A DNA stretch of 64,000 nucleotides from Methylohalobius sp964654415 (lineage in GTDB: Bacteria; Pseudomonadota; Gammaproteobacteria; Methylococcales; Methylothermaceae), in the NCBI GenBank assembly GCA_964654415.1, contig CAZZIP010000008.1, forward strand, positions 1 to 64,000, written 5' to 3'. Numbering within the stretch: position 1 is the stretch's first letter; each line of letters opens with the position of its first letter. Shown in pieces: positions 15,966-24,289 of this stretch. The notes under the pieces were generated by a model, which saw nothing but the letters and a program-made list of their open reading frames with translations, made no database searches and was not told the origin of the DNA. A program made the position numbers and the translations under genes.

Positions 15966-17753
15966 TCAATATACCCTCGGCTGCGGTGGAATGGATTTGA
16001 TTTCACCCGTCAACGGTTGCAGGTGCACCGGGCGATAGGCGATCCGGCACCCTGACGGGTCCAACCAGATCAAGGTGTGCTTGAGCCAGTTGGTGTCGTC
16101 GCGCTGGGGATAATCCTCGCGCGCATGGGCGCCACGGCTCTCGGTACGGTTGAGCGCAGAGGCGAGCGTGACCTGGGCCTGGGCGAGCAAGTTGTCTAGT
16201 TCCAAAGCTTCCAAGAGATCGGCATTCCAGATCAGGGAATGGTCGTTCAATCCGATTTCGGCAAACGATTCGACGATTTGTTTGAGCCGATCACGGCCTT
16301 CTTCGAGCAGCGCACCGGAGCGGAACACGCCAACATAGCTCTGCATGCAGCGCTGCATCCTTTCGCGCACTTCGGCCACTTTCAGACGGCCTTTGGCTTG
16401 GCGTATCCGGTCAAAACGCGCCAGCAAAGGATCCAGATGATCTGGGGGCAGCGGCTTATGGGGACGACGGGGTTTTACCAGTTCAGCACAGCGGATCGCC
16501 GCTGCACGACCGAACACTACGATGTCCAGCAGCGAATTGGAACCCAGTCGATTGGCGCCGTGGACCGACACACAAGCTGCCTCGCCGATGGCCATCAGCC
16601 CGGGAACCGGGGTTTCAGGATCGTCGCCTTTTAGAGTCACCACCTCCGCATCGATGTTGGTCGGGATGCCTCCCATGTTGTAGTGGACGGTGGGGATCAC
16701 CGGGATCGGCTCTCGGGTCACGTCCACTCCGGCGAAGATGCGGGCGGTTTCGGCGATTCCCGGCAGGCGTTCGTGAATGATCTTCGGGTCCAGGTGTTCC
16801 AGATGCAGATGCAGGTGGTCCCGGTGCGGACCTACTCCGCGACCCTCGCGGATCTCGATGGTCATCGCCCGACTGACTACATCGCGGGAGGCCAGATCTT
16901 TAGCCTTGGGAGCATAGCGTTCCATGAAGCGCTCGCCGTTGGAATTGGTCAGATACCCTCCTTCCCCGCGTGCACCCTCGGTGATCAGGCAGCCTACGCC
17001 GTAGATCCCCGTGGGGTGGAACTGGACAAATTCCATGTCCTGGAGCGGTAGCCCGGCGCGCAGCACCATGGCATTGCCGTCGCCAGTGCAGGTATGCGCC
17101 GAGGTGCAGGAGAAGTAGGCTCGTCCGTAACCGCCGGTGGCGAGCACCGTCATATGAGCGCGAAAGCAGTGCAGCGAGCCGTCTTCCAGACACCAGGCCA
17201 GCACTCCCCGGCAAACCCCCTCATCGTCCATGATCAGGTCCAGGGCGAAGTACTCGATGAAAAACTCCGCTTGAGCTTTAAGGGATTGTTGGTATAAGGC
17301 ATGCAAAATGGCGTGACCGGTCCGGTCGGCGGCGGCACAGGTGCGCTGGGCCTCGCCTTTGCCGAAATGGGTAGTCATGCCGCCGAAAGGACGCTGATAA
17401 ATCTTACCGCTTGGAGTGCGCGAAAACGGCACGCCGTAATGTTCCAGTTCTATGACCGCAGGGATAGCTTCGCGGCACATGTATTCGATCGCGTCTTGGT
17501 CGCCGAGCCAGTCCGACCCTTTGACTGTGTCATACATGTGCCAGCGCCAGTCGTCCTCGCCCATGTTGCCGAGGGCAGCACTGATGCCTCCCTGAGCTGC
17601 GACGGTGTGGCTGCGGGTAGGGAAAACCTTAGTCAGACAAGCCGTCTTGAGACCGCGCGCTGCGATCCCCAAGGTGGCGCGCAATCCGGCACCACCGGCA
17701 CCCACGATTACCGCATCATAGGTGTGGAAGGTGATCGGATAAGCTTTATGCAT
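15966..17753 (-). CDS. sdhA: Succinate dehydrogenase flavoprotein subunit SdhA
   Basis: The 595-residue product oxidises succinate to fumarate and passes electrons through FAD to SdhB. It has the FAD-binding VIVGAGGAGLRA near the N-terminus and the flavinylation site SHTVAAQGG. The active-site region includes FVQFHPTGIYGVGCLITEGA, and the C-terminus holds the usual arginine-rich motif around RTESRGAHAREDYP. Length is typical (about 588-597). Covalent FAD insertion would use SdhE and probably the SdhAF4-type factor encoded in the same operon. Confidence 0.97.
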   Translation of the reverse strand: MHKAYPITFHTYDAVIVGAGGAGLRATLGIAARGLKTACLTKVFPTRSHTVAAQGGISAALGNMGEDDWRWHMYDTVKGSDWLGDQDAIEYMCREAIPAVIELEHYGVPFSRTPSGKIYQRPFGGMTTHFGKGEAQRTCAAADRTGHAILHALYQQSLKAQAEFFIEYFALDLIMDDEGVCRGVLAWCLEDGSLHCFRAHMTVLATGGYGRAYFSCTSAHTCTGDGNAMVLRAGLPLQDMEFVQFHPTGIYGVGCLITEGARGEGGYLTNSNGERFMERYAPKAKDLASRDVVSRAMTIEIREGRGVGPHRDHLHLHLEHLDPKIIHERLPGIAETARIFAGVDVTREPIPVIPTVHYNMGGIPTNIDAEVVTLKGDDPETPVPGLMAIGEAACVSVHGANRLGSNSLLDIVVFGRAAAIRCAELVKPRRPHKPLPPDHLDPLLARFDRIRQAKGRLKVAEVRERMQRCMQSYVGVFRSGALLEEGRDRLKQIVESFAEIGLNDHSLIWNADLLEALELDNLLAQAQVTLASALNRTESRGAHAREDYPQRDDTNWLKHTLIWLDPSGCRIAYRPVHLQPLTGEIKSIPPQPRVY

Positions 17754-17759
17754 GTTTCC

Positions 17760-18140
17760 TCAAACCGCAAACAGAAGGCGCAACACCGCAAAAGCCGCGG
17801 TCAAAGCCAGCAGCGCCAAGGCCAGCTGCATGACGATTAGACTCGCCGTCCGCAACCATTGGCTATGAACGTAATCTTCGATAACTACTTTGAGGCCGAG
17901 CATGGCATGGTAAAACCCCGCTCCGAGATAGGCCACAAGCAAAATGACGTTGCCGGGACGGGTTAGCCAGGTCACCATTTCAGCGTGCGAGAGCTCAAGC
18001 AGCCGGCTCAGAAACCAGACTGACCACAACGACAATGGAATCAACGCCACCGCGGTCACCCGCTGCGCCCACCAATCACCGGCACCCATTTTGGCTGTAC
18101 CCAAGCCGCGGGCTTTGCCCAGAGGAGTTCTGAAATTCAT
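17760..18140 (-). CDS. sdhD: Succinate dehydrogenase membrane anchor SdhD
   Basis: The 126-residue product is the second membrane anchor of complex II, with three transmembrane helices at about 28-46, 63-82 and 96-122. The heme-side motif YHAMLGLKVVIEDYVHS is typical of SdhD. It lies 6 bases before sdhA and 4 bases after sdhC. The N-terminus MNFRTPLGKARGLGTAK is the usual cytoplasmic start. Confidence 0.93.
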   Translation of the reverse strand: MNFRTPLGKARGLGTAKMGAGDWWAQRVTAVALIPLSLWSVWFLSRLLELSHAEMVTWLTRPGNVILLVAYLGAGFYHAMLGLKVVIEDYVHSQWLRTASLIVMQLALALLALTAAFAVLRLLFAV

Positions 18141-18144
18141 TTCC

Positions 18145-18528
18145 TCACCCCGTCATCGTCAACCAAGCCGCCAGGGTCAGCGCAGCAGCTGCCACCAATT
18201 CCCACAAGCTGTAGCGAACCAAAGCAGGACGCTGAAAACCGAAGCCGAGATCCCAAATCAGGTGGCGGATGCCGTGGCAAAAATGAACGAACACAGCCAA
18301 CAGCCAGATCAGGAGCAACATTCGCCCAGCCCACCCCTTCAGAAACCCACGGAGCGCCTCGTAGCTCGAAGGGCTTTGCGCCGCTGCCAACAGCACGGCG
18401 ACTACGGCCAGCAGCCCAAAGCTTAAGATTAGCCCGGCGATGCGGTGGCTGATCGACAACCAGGCGGTGAGCGGCAGGCGGTAAACCTGCAGGTGGGGAG
18501 AAAGTGGGCGGGAGGGCTGAAAATTCAT
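18145..18528 (-). CDS. sdhC: Succinate dehydrogenase cytochrome b556 subunit SdhC
   Basis: The 127-residue product is the cytochrome b anchor of complex II. RPLSPHLQVYRLPLTA and SISHRIAG form the quinone-site signature. The heme-ligand histidine lies in FVHFCHGIRHLIWDLG. Three membrane helices are apparent. I chose the ATG at 18528, two bases after the upstream small gene's stop, so the two are coupled; an alternative six codons earlier would overlap that gene. Confidence 0.95.
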   Translation of the reverse strand: MNFQPSRPLSPHLQVYRLPLTAWLSISHRIAGLILSFGLLAVVAVLLAAAQSPSSYEALRGFLKGWAGRMLLLIWLLAVFVHFCHGIRHLIWDLGFGFQRPALVRYSLWELVAAAALTLAAWLTMTG

Positions 18529-18530
18529 AC

Positions 18531-18707
18531 CTAAAAATCGATGCACCGGCCGTTTTTTTCCCAGTCTCCATAGCGCGTAGGATTCACCGGCCGCGCGGGG
18601 ATCTCTTCCTCCGCCCCGAGCTTGGGGGAAATTCCAGCTGGTTCGGGAACATTGTCCGATTCTGCATCGTCTCCCGAACCTGGGAACGGATCGCAGTTGT
18701 CTTGCAT
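18531..18707 (-). CDS. SdhAF4-type succinate dehydrogenase assembly factor (DUF1674)
   Basis: This 58-residue protein is easily missed. Its C-terminus, NPTRYGDWEKNGRCIDF, is the hallmark of the DUF1674/SdhAF4 family. In mitochondria this factor binds flavinylated SdhA and guards it until SdhB joins. The N-terminal half is acidic and disordered-looking, as in the family. An ideal AAGGAGG lies four bases before the ATG, and the stop is two bases from the sdhC start, making it the first gene of the operon. The bacterial role is inferred from the family. Finding it together with sdhE gives the operon two SdhA-maturation factors. Confidence 0.88.
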   Translation of the reverse strand: MQDNCDPFPGSGDDAESDNVPEPAGISPKLGAEEEIPARPVNPTRYGDWEKNGRCIDF

Positions 18708-18757
18708 CTGGCCCTCCTTAGAATAGGTAAGAAATTTACCTTGGCGCAGCGTAGTTG

Positions 18758-18786
18758 ATTCTATGCCGAATCCGCGTCGTCTACAA
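18758..18786 (-). promoter_or_regulatory. Putative promoter of the sdh operon
   Basis: On the minus strand, TTGTAG (18781-18786) and TAGAAT (18758-18763) are separated by 17 bases. The -10 matches five of six consensus bases and the -35 three. Between it and the first gene is a 6-base-pair hairpin, AGGTAA-gaaat-TTACCT (18725-18741), which could be a leader structure or binding site. Confidence 0.45.
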
Positions 18787-18864
18787 GCCGCCGATCGCTA
18801 TGGAATAATTTGCACCTGATGCGGCTCAATAGAAATAATTGATTTTTATCCGGAGGCAAACGCC

Positions 18865-19836
18865 ATGAACTCAAGCTGGCAAACCTTCATTCAAGAACGC
18901 CCGCTAGAAACTCCCGCGGCAAGCGCGGAAATAGTCCTCTCTCCTTTGCCGTCCATGGGGGTGTTGCGCATACAGGGCAAAGACGCGCAGACCTTCCTCC
19001 AGGGGCAGACCACCTGTGACATGCGTCAAATCACACCCACCTGCTCCAGCCTGGGAGCATTTTGTAATCCTCAAGGGCGGGTGATCGCCACTTTTCAGCT
19101 ATTGCGTCGCGAATCCGGTTTCCTTGCGTTGCTTGCCGCTGACTTAGTGGAAAAGGTGGCTCAACGCTTGAAGCTATACATCCTGCGTTCCAAGGTAGAA
19201 GTAGCGGCTGACGATCTAGCGCTGTTTGGGATCACCCTAGCCGACTCTAAGGCATTGCAGGGAATCCTGGAACACCCGCTGCAAGCGCGCGGTGCCGTCA
19301 TCCAGGCGCACCAACTCTCCTGGCTTAGGATGCCGCCTCCCGGAGAGCGCTGGATCGTGCTGGGAGACCCCCAGGCCGCCCAAGCCATGTGGCTTAAGCT
19401 GGTCGAAACGCTGGGCGCTGCCGAATCTCCGGAGGCTTACTGGCAACTTAAGGACATCCGAGCTGGCTTTCCCACCGTCACGGCCGCTACTTCAGAAGAA
19501 TTCCTGCCGCAGATGCTCAACCTGGACCGGCTAGGAGGGATCAGTTTCGACAAAGGCTGCTACACCGGCCAAGAGATCATTGCCCGAACGCATTACCGCG
19601 GACAAGTTAAACGACGCCTTTATCGAGTTCAACTTTCATGCCCCCATATCCCTGCCCCCGGGGCGCCGCTGATCGCGGAGGGTGAGACCGTGGGCCAGGT
19701 GGTAAATGCTGCCCCTGCCGATTGCAGCCAGGAGATCCTAGCCGTGGTGCGCTGTGATCAGGCTCACAGTTCAGCGGTCCGGCTCGCAGGTTACGGCGAT
19801 GTTCCTCTACATTGGTTCGACCTGGCCTATATTTAA
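18865..19836 (+). CDS. ygfZ: Folate-binding Fe-S/tRNA-modification protein YgfZ
   Basis: The 323-residue product is related to the glycine-cleavage T protein and binds folate. It supports iron-sulfur enzymes such as the tRNA methylthiolase MiaB. The diagnostic KGCYTGQE is at 230-237, with the redox-active Cys232. GGAGG lies eight bases before the ATG. The gene is divergent from the sdh operon, another Fe-S system, which fits its role and is a common gammaproteobacterial arrangement. Confidence 0.95.
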   Translation: MNSSWQTFIQERPLETPAASAEIVLSPLPSMGVLRIQGKDAQTFLQGQTTCDMRQITPTCSSLGAFCNPQGRVIATFQLLRRESGFLALLAADLVEKVAQRLKLYILRSKVEVAADDLALFGITLADSKALQGILEHPLQARGAVIQAHQLSWLRMPPPGERWIVLGDPQAAQAMWLKLVETLGAAESPEAYWQLKDIRAGFPTVTAATSEEFLPQMLNLDRLGGISFDKGCYTGQEIIARTHYRGQVKRRLYRVQLSCPHIPAPGAPLIAEGETVGQVVNAAPADCSQEILAVVRCDQAHSSAVRLAGYGDVPLHWFDLAYI

Positions 19837-19874
19837 AAAGGGCGTCCTCAAAACCTTAAGGCTCTGGTCGAGTG

Positions 19875-20705
19875 ATGGAATTCAGTAACGAACAGGAATT
19901 TTTGGACTACTTGCTCGATGAGATTAAAACCAACCGCATCGTCCTCCCCTCCCTGCCTGAAGTAGCGATCAAGGTGCGGGATGCTGTCGACCGCAGTGAT
20001 CTGAACGCCGCCAAATTGGCGGCGCTGATCGCTGAGGATGCGGCCCTGGCGGCGCGCTTGATCCAAGTCGCCAACAGCCCACTGTATCGAGGTCGCACCG
20101 CGATCACTAGCCTGCAGATGGCTGTCACCCGCATGGGGTATAACGCGGTCCGTACTCTGCTCATGAGCCTGGCCATGCAACAGATATTTCAACCCACCTC
20201 TCCGCTGCTAGAGCGCTACTTTCACGCCATCTGGCAAACCAGCGTCGAGGTCGCTGCCATCAGTCGGGCCTTGGCGGTCCTCTGTCCGCATCTGAACGCT
20301 GAACACGCCCTGCTCGCCGGTCTGATCCACCAGATCGGCAAACTACCCATCCTCACCCTGGCTGAACAAACCCCGATCTTGGCTCACGATCAAATCCGCC
20401 TCGATCACCTGCTTAAAGCTTTACATCCGCAAATCGGCGAGGTGATCCTGAGAAACTGGAACTTTCCCCAAACCCTGATCGAGGTGGTGTCTGAATACCT
20501 ACAATGGCAACGCCAGCCGAACAGCGAACTGGCCGATTATGTAGACGTGGTCCAAGTGGCCTATCTGGAACACCTGGTCAGAAGCGGCCAAGCACTGCCT
20601 GTCGATCTGTCTCAGGTGAATGCTTTTGCCCGCCTTGGGCTCCCCCCGAACATCGAGGTCGTAGAATTCAAAGACACCGACTTGACTAAACAGCTTTTTG
20701 CCTAG
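19875..20705 (+). CDS. HDOD-domain signalling protein
   Basis: The 276-residue product has an HDOD domain over about 20-210, a relative of HD hydrolases that usually lacks the metal site and works in signalling. Family features include LPEVAIKVRDAV, ANSPLYRGRTAITSLQMAV and a GLIHQIGKLP segment. No second domain is visible. An in-frame GTG directly precedes the ATG at 19875. It stands alone between ygfZ and ctaA on the same strand. Its input and output are not readable. Confidence 0.85.
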   Translation: MEFSNEQEFLDYLLDEIKTNRIVLPSLPEVAIKVRDAVDRSDLNAAKLAALIAEDAALAARLIQVANSPLYRGRTAITSLQMAVTRMGYNAVRTLLMSLAMQQIFQPTSPLLERYFHAIWQTSVEVAAISRALAVLCPHLNAEHALLAGLIHQIGKLPILTLAEQTPILAHDQIRLDHLLKALHPQIGEVILRNWNFPQTLIEVVSEYLQWQRQPNSELADYVDVVQVAYLEHLVRSGQALPVDLSQVNAFARLGLPPNIEVVEFKDTDLTKQLFA

Positions 20706-20711
20706 AGCGCC

Positions 20712-20741
20712 TTGTCTTGGACTTGATCCTGCCGCTATAGT
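20712..20741 (+). promoter_or_regulatory. Putative promoter of ctaA
   Basis: TTGTCT (20712-20717) and TATAGT (20736-20741) are 18 bases apart and lie 33 bases before the ctaA start. The -35 matches four and the -10 five of six consensus bases. Confidence 0.4.
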
Positions 20742-20774
20742 AGCGTTTTTCGATGCTCTCCTTAAGGCACTTTG

Positions 20775-21818
20775 ATGGAAAAGGCAATCGTGCGCTTTCG
20801 GCGCATCGCCATCCTGGCCATAGTGGCAGTATACCTGGTAATCCTGGCGGGGGCAATCGTGCGCGCCTCTGGCGCTGGCATGGGCTGCCCGGATTGGCCG
20901 ACCTGCTTTGGCAGGTGGATTCCACCTACCGATGCCTCTCAACTCCCGCCCAACTACCACGAAATCTACGCTGACCTGGGGTATGCCACAACCGATTTCA
21001 ATCCGGTCAAGACCTGGACCGAGTACGTCAACCGGCTCGTCGGCGTCATTTGCGGCATCCTCATCGTCGCGACGGTCGTCTTCGCTATTCCGTTCTTAAA
21101 ACGCGATGCGAAAGTCTTCTATACAGCCCTGACCGCCTTGCTGTCGGTCGGGTTCCAGGGATGGCTGGGCGCGGTGGTGGTCAGCACCAATCTGCATCCG
21201 CTCATGATTACCGCTCACATGTTGCTGGCCTTGGCGATTGCGGCCTTATTGATTTATGCCGTCGCCCGCTCCCAAAAAGATTATTTTTACCCCATCAATT
21301 CCCATGCCCTAAGCGGGAGGCTGCAAATCGCCTTGGGGCTAGCGCTGGCAATCACCCTGATCCAGGTCATCCTGGGAGCCCAGGTGCGCGAGGCGGTCGA
21401 GACCATCGCCCAGTCCCACTCCTATACGCAGCGTTACTTGTGGCCCCTGGAGCTGCCCTGGGTATTTTACGTCCACCGAGCGTTTGCCTTCCTGTTGTTG
21501 TGCACCAACCTCTGGCTAGCCTGGCAGTTCCTGCGGCGTCTGCCCCAAAATCACTTGCTGTTCCGCCTCAACCTGGGATTAGTTCTGCTGACTCTTCTGG
21601 CGGTGGCCACCGGAATCAGTATGGAACGCTTAGGGATTCCGCCTGCCATTCAGCCGCTCCATCTGCTGCTGGCCAACCTCATCTTTGGCTCCCAATTCCT
21701 GGCCTTGGTGAGCTTGCGTTATTGCCGGTCGACCGGGATTAGGCAGGGCACAGCTGTCAACCTCGGCGGAGGCTCCCGCCCTGTCCGGGGGAACCCACCC
21801 CCAAACCACATCCAGTAG
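20775..21818 (+). CDS. ctaA: Heme A synthase CtaA (COX15 family)
   Basis: The 347-residue product converts heme O to heme A for aa3-type cytochrome oxidase. About eight membrane helices are present. Family motifs include GAIVRASGAGMGCPDWPTCF with a Cys pair, EYVNRLVG with a conserved histidine-side loop, NLHPLMITAHM and YVHRAFAF. The last 25 residues are polar and Pro-rich without family similarity and may be simple read-out to the first stop. No ctaB or oxidase subunit gene lies nearby. The ATG at 20775 is preferred to a TTG one codon earlier. Confidence 0.93.
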   Translation: MEKAIVRFRRIAILAIVAVYLVILAGAIVRASGAGMGCPDWPTCFGRWIPPTDASQLPPNYHEIYADLGYATTDFNPVKTWTEYVNRLVGVICGILIVATVVFAIPFLKRDAKVFYTALTALLSVGFQGWLGAVVVSTNLHPLMITAHMLLALAIAALLIYAVARSQKDYFYPINSHALSGRLQIALGLALAITLIQVILGAQVREAVETIAQSHSYTQRYLWPLELPWVFYVHRAFAFLLLCTNLWLAWQFLRRLPQNHLLFRLNLGLVLLTLLAVATGISMERLGIPPAIQPLHLLLANLIFGSQFLALVSLRYCRSTGIRQGTAVNLGGGSRPVRGNPPPNHIQ

Positions 21819-21834
21819 CGGGTCGAGGTTTGCG

Positions 21835-21850
21835 CCTGGCCGCAGCCAGG
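21835..21850. terminator. Hairpin between convergent ctaA and coaX
   Basis: CCTGGC-CGCA-GCCAGG is a perfect 6-base-pair stem in the 104-base convergent gap. No T tract follows on either strand, so intrinsic termination would be weak. I see nothing else in this gap. Confidence 0.35.
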
Positions 21851-21922
21851 GTCTCGGCAGGTAGATACCTGATCGCGCAACCTTACCCGCTGCGAGCAAC
21901 ACCAAAGCCAACCTTTTAGCCA

Positions 21923-22678
21923 TCACCCTCGACTGATCACAGCCAGCCCTTCGAGCACCAAGTCGGGCACCAGCTGTGCCGGAACCTGGAGCTCAGGGCA
22001 CAATTCGGCCGCATCTCCACCGGTCAGGATCAGACAAAGCTGGGAGTGATGTTTTTGCTGCTGCCGAAACGTCCGCTCGATTAACCCCAGCGCCGCCTGT
22101 TTGGCGCCAAGGTGAACCGCCGCCGTAGTATGATCGCCTAAAGCTTCCGTTTGACCGGACCACGCTCCCAAGCGCACAGCGGCGGTCTTTTGCGTCAACG
22201 CCTCGGCCATCAGTTTGAGGCCGGGACAGATCAACCCCCCTAGATGCCGTCCCGATCCATCGATCACATCTACCGTCAAAGCGGTGCCGCAATCGGCAAT
22301 ACACGCCGGTAAAGCGTAGCGATTACGCACGGCGATCAACGCCAGCCAACGATCTACGCCCAGAGTTTCTGGCCGAAGATAGCCGTTGATGACCCCGAAC
22401 CCAGTCGCCTGCGGACGTACGAACTCAGGCTCCATCTGCCAGCGCGCGCGGACAAAAGCGCGTAAGCAGGCTGCCGCCGACTCCCCGGCGACATTGGCGA
22501 TCCAAACGCGCCGCGGGGTAGCCGAAAGGTCTCCCCAAAGCCTGGCTAGATCGGTTTCGGTAATCCTGCCTGCGGTCGCCAGAGGGGGACCCGGAGTAAG
22601 CTTTCCGCGGCGTAGAATACCCCATTTCAGCCGACTGTTGCCGCTATCTACCAACAACTCCAAAGAATCATGCCCCAT
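21923..22678 (-). CDS. coaX: Type III pantothenate kinase CoaX
   Basis: The 251-residue product phosphorylates pantothenate, the first step of coenzyme A synthesis. ASKHA-fold motifs are LLVDSGNSRLKWG (phosphate 1), GVDRWLALIAVRN and ADCGTALTVDVID (phosphate 2). Length is normal for CoaX. The ATG at 22678 overlaps the birA end by 11 bases. The birA-coaX pairing is common in this lineage and in betaproteobacteria. Confidence 0.95.
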   Translation of the reverse strand: MGHDSLELLVDSGNSRLKWGILRRGKLTPGPPLATAGRITETDLARLWGDLSATPRRVWIANVAGESAAACLRAFVRARWQMEPEFVRPQATGFGVINGYLRPETLGVDRWLALIAVRNRYALPACIADCGTALTVDVIDGSGRHLGGLICPGLKLMAEALTQKTAAVRLGAWSGQTEALGDHTTAAVHLGAKQAALGLIERTFRQQQKHHSQLCLILTGGDAAELCPELQVPAQLVPDLVLEGLAVISRG

Positions 22679-23654
22679 GCTGGAGCCTAAGCGATACATC
22701 GCCCGCGGCCAAAATCTGGCGCCGGCCTTCGCGTTGCAACACCAAAAACCCCTCCTCGGTCACATCCACGGCAGTTGCCTCGATTTCCAAGCCGGCTTGA
22801 CTCACCCTCACCTGCTGCCCCAGGACACAGTTCATGCGGCGCCAGTCCTCGATCCAAGGCTTAAACCCCCGGTCAGCATATCCGTTCAGCAGGGCCAGTA
22901 ACCCACTAAGCAGCTTTGCTACAATCAAGTTTCGCGAGGGCAGCGCCTCGCCCAGAATCGACCACCCATCCACCCAGGCTTGGTCGATGGCAGCAGCCGT
23001 CGTAGGCGAAAGCCACAGATTCAGCCCCACCCCAAGCACAGCGATACATCGCCCGTGTGGTTCGCTGATCGCCTCGACCAAAATACCCCCCAACTTGCGT
23101 CCTTGCCAGAGGATGTCGTTAGGCCATTTCAGCTTAAGGTCCGGAAAGCCCAGTTCCAAAAGCGCACGAACTACCGCGACCCCTGCCGCCAGGCTCAGGC
23201 CGCTTAGGGATTCCCCACGATCAAATCGCCAGAGCACCGACAGGTAGATGTTGTACCCGAAAGGGGATAACCAGGCACGCCCAAGCCGCCCCTTGCCGGC
23301 AGTCTGGGTTTCGGCCAGGCAGATGCTGGCGGAAGGGCGCAGCGAGGCGGTTTTGAGCAGATGGGTGTTGGTCGAGGGCAGACAGACATGAATCTCCAAC
23401 GCTGGCGGGGGACAAGCTGCAGGAATTTCGAGGGCGGCTAAAATCCGTTCCCGGTCCAAAAGCTCCAGCGGCCGCGCCAATCGATAGCCGCGCCCGGTAA
23501 CGGCCTTGACCTCGACCCCTAAGGCCCGCAGGGATCGAACGTGCTGCCACACCGTAGTACGGTTGGTTTGCAGGGCCTTGGCCAACGCCTGGCCGGAATG
23601 GAACTTACCATCCGCCAAGTATCGAAGCAGAGCTTCGGTCATCGGAGTCAGCAT
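22668..23654 (-). CDS. birA: Biotin--protein ligase / biotin operon repressor BirA
   Basis: The roughly 328-residue product joins biotin to the acetyl-CoA carboxylase carrier protein and, through its N-terminal winged helix (about 5-60, with TNRTTVWQHVRSLRALGVEV), can repress biotin genes. The ligase core shows TAGKGRLGRAW, the adenylate-binding loop, and LKWPNDIL. A C-terminal SH3-like cap follows. I chose the ATG at 23654 by the usual N-terminal length; a TTG at 23696 overlaps the PilZ stop and is possible. No strong ribosome-binding site marks either. Confidence 0.93.
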   Translation of the reverse strand: MLTPMTEALLRYLADGKFHSGQALAKALQTNRTTVWQHVRSLRALGVEVKAVTGRGYRLARPLELLDRERILAALEIPAACPPPALEIHVCLPSTNTHLLKTASLRPSASICLAETQTAGKGRLGRAWLSPFGYNIYLSVLWRFDRGESLSGLSLAAGVAVVRALLELGFPDLKLKWPNDILWQGRKLGGILVEAISEPHGRCIAVLGVGLNLWLSPTTAAAIDQAWVDGWSILGEALPSRNLIVAKLLSGLLALLNGYADRGFKPWIEDWRRMNCVLGQQVRVSQAGLEIEATAVDVTEEGFLVLQREGRRQILAAGDVSLRLQHGA

Positions 23655-23692
23655 GGATGCCAAAGGGCATGACTGAACATGCCCTGAGTATA

Positions 23693-24289
23693 TCAAGTCG
23701 AATTAGACGGCGATCGTTTTTGCTCCCGAAGCAGGCTCAGTTGGCGCTTGACCACGTGCCGAATCAAGAATTCGCGGTCCTGGTCGCGCAAAGCTAGAAA
23801 ATCTACTCCAGCCCGATACAGGCCGTCGGGTTGTTCCCGGCAGTAGATCACCTTGCCGAAAGTCAGGATTCCAACTAACGCTGGCGGCACGACCATTTTC
23901 AACTCCAAAATTTGACCTTCGGCCAAGGGCTGCTCGGCATCGAAAGCAATCCCAGAAGCGCTTAAGTTTACCTTATGAGTTGGCTGCTCAGCGAGGTGGT
24001 TGTTACTGACCATGAAGGCTTGGGCAAGAACCTGGATCTTGCGTTCCAAGGTTTCGAGATATTTGGACACCTCGGGGTAGTCCCGCTGGATAAGGCGCAA
24101 CTGCACCTGGGATTCACGGGTCAAGTATTCCAACGTCGAAGTCAGAGAAAAGTGATCGATGAACTGGCTCTGGAAATACTCCGGACCCGGCACTTCTTCT
24201 TGGGAAATCGCTCGATACACCAGCATGATCTCGTCATCGATCCGAAAATACCGGCGCCGCTCGGATTGATTCGATAGGACTTCATTCAT
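23693..24289 (-). CDS. PilZ-like c-di-GMP receptor protein with helical insertion
   Basis: The 198-residue product begins with a PilZ-like first strand and arginine motif, RRRYFRIDDE (about 11-20). The second PilZ motif, NLSASG, is at 108-113. Between them lie about 75 helical, heptad-like residues, an insertion like that in the tetrameric PilZ subtype known from Xanthomonas. Whether this one binds c-di-GMP is uncertain because the two motifs are far apart. The gene overlaps pomB by 8 bases and probably belongs to the pomA-pomB unit, so a role in tuning the flagellar stator is a reasonable inference. Confidence 0.8.
   Translation of the reverse strand: MNEVLSNQSERRRYFRIDDEIMLVYRAISQEEVPGPEYFQSQFIDHFSLTSTLEYLTRESQVQLRLIQRDYPEVSKYLETLERKIQVLAQAFMVSNNHLAEQPTHKVNLSASGIAFDAEQPLAEGQILELKMVVPPALVGILTFGKVIYCREQPDGLYRAGVDFLALRDQDREFLIRHVVKRQLSLLREQKRSPSNST

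Noticed and set aside
18504..18758. Plus-strand 84-codon frame upstream of ygfZ
   Set aside because: It is antisense to the SdhAF4-type gene, which has a family signature and an ideal ribosome-binding site.
21630..21926. Minus-strand 98-codon frame downstream of coaX
   Set aside because: Starts near the coaX end but runs mostly antisense to ctaA, with no family and no clear ribosome-binding site.
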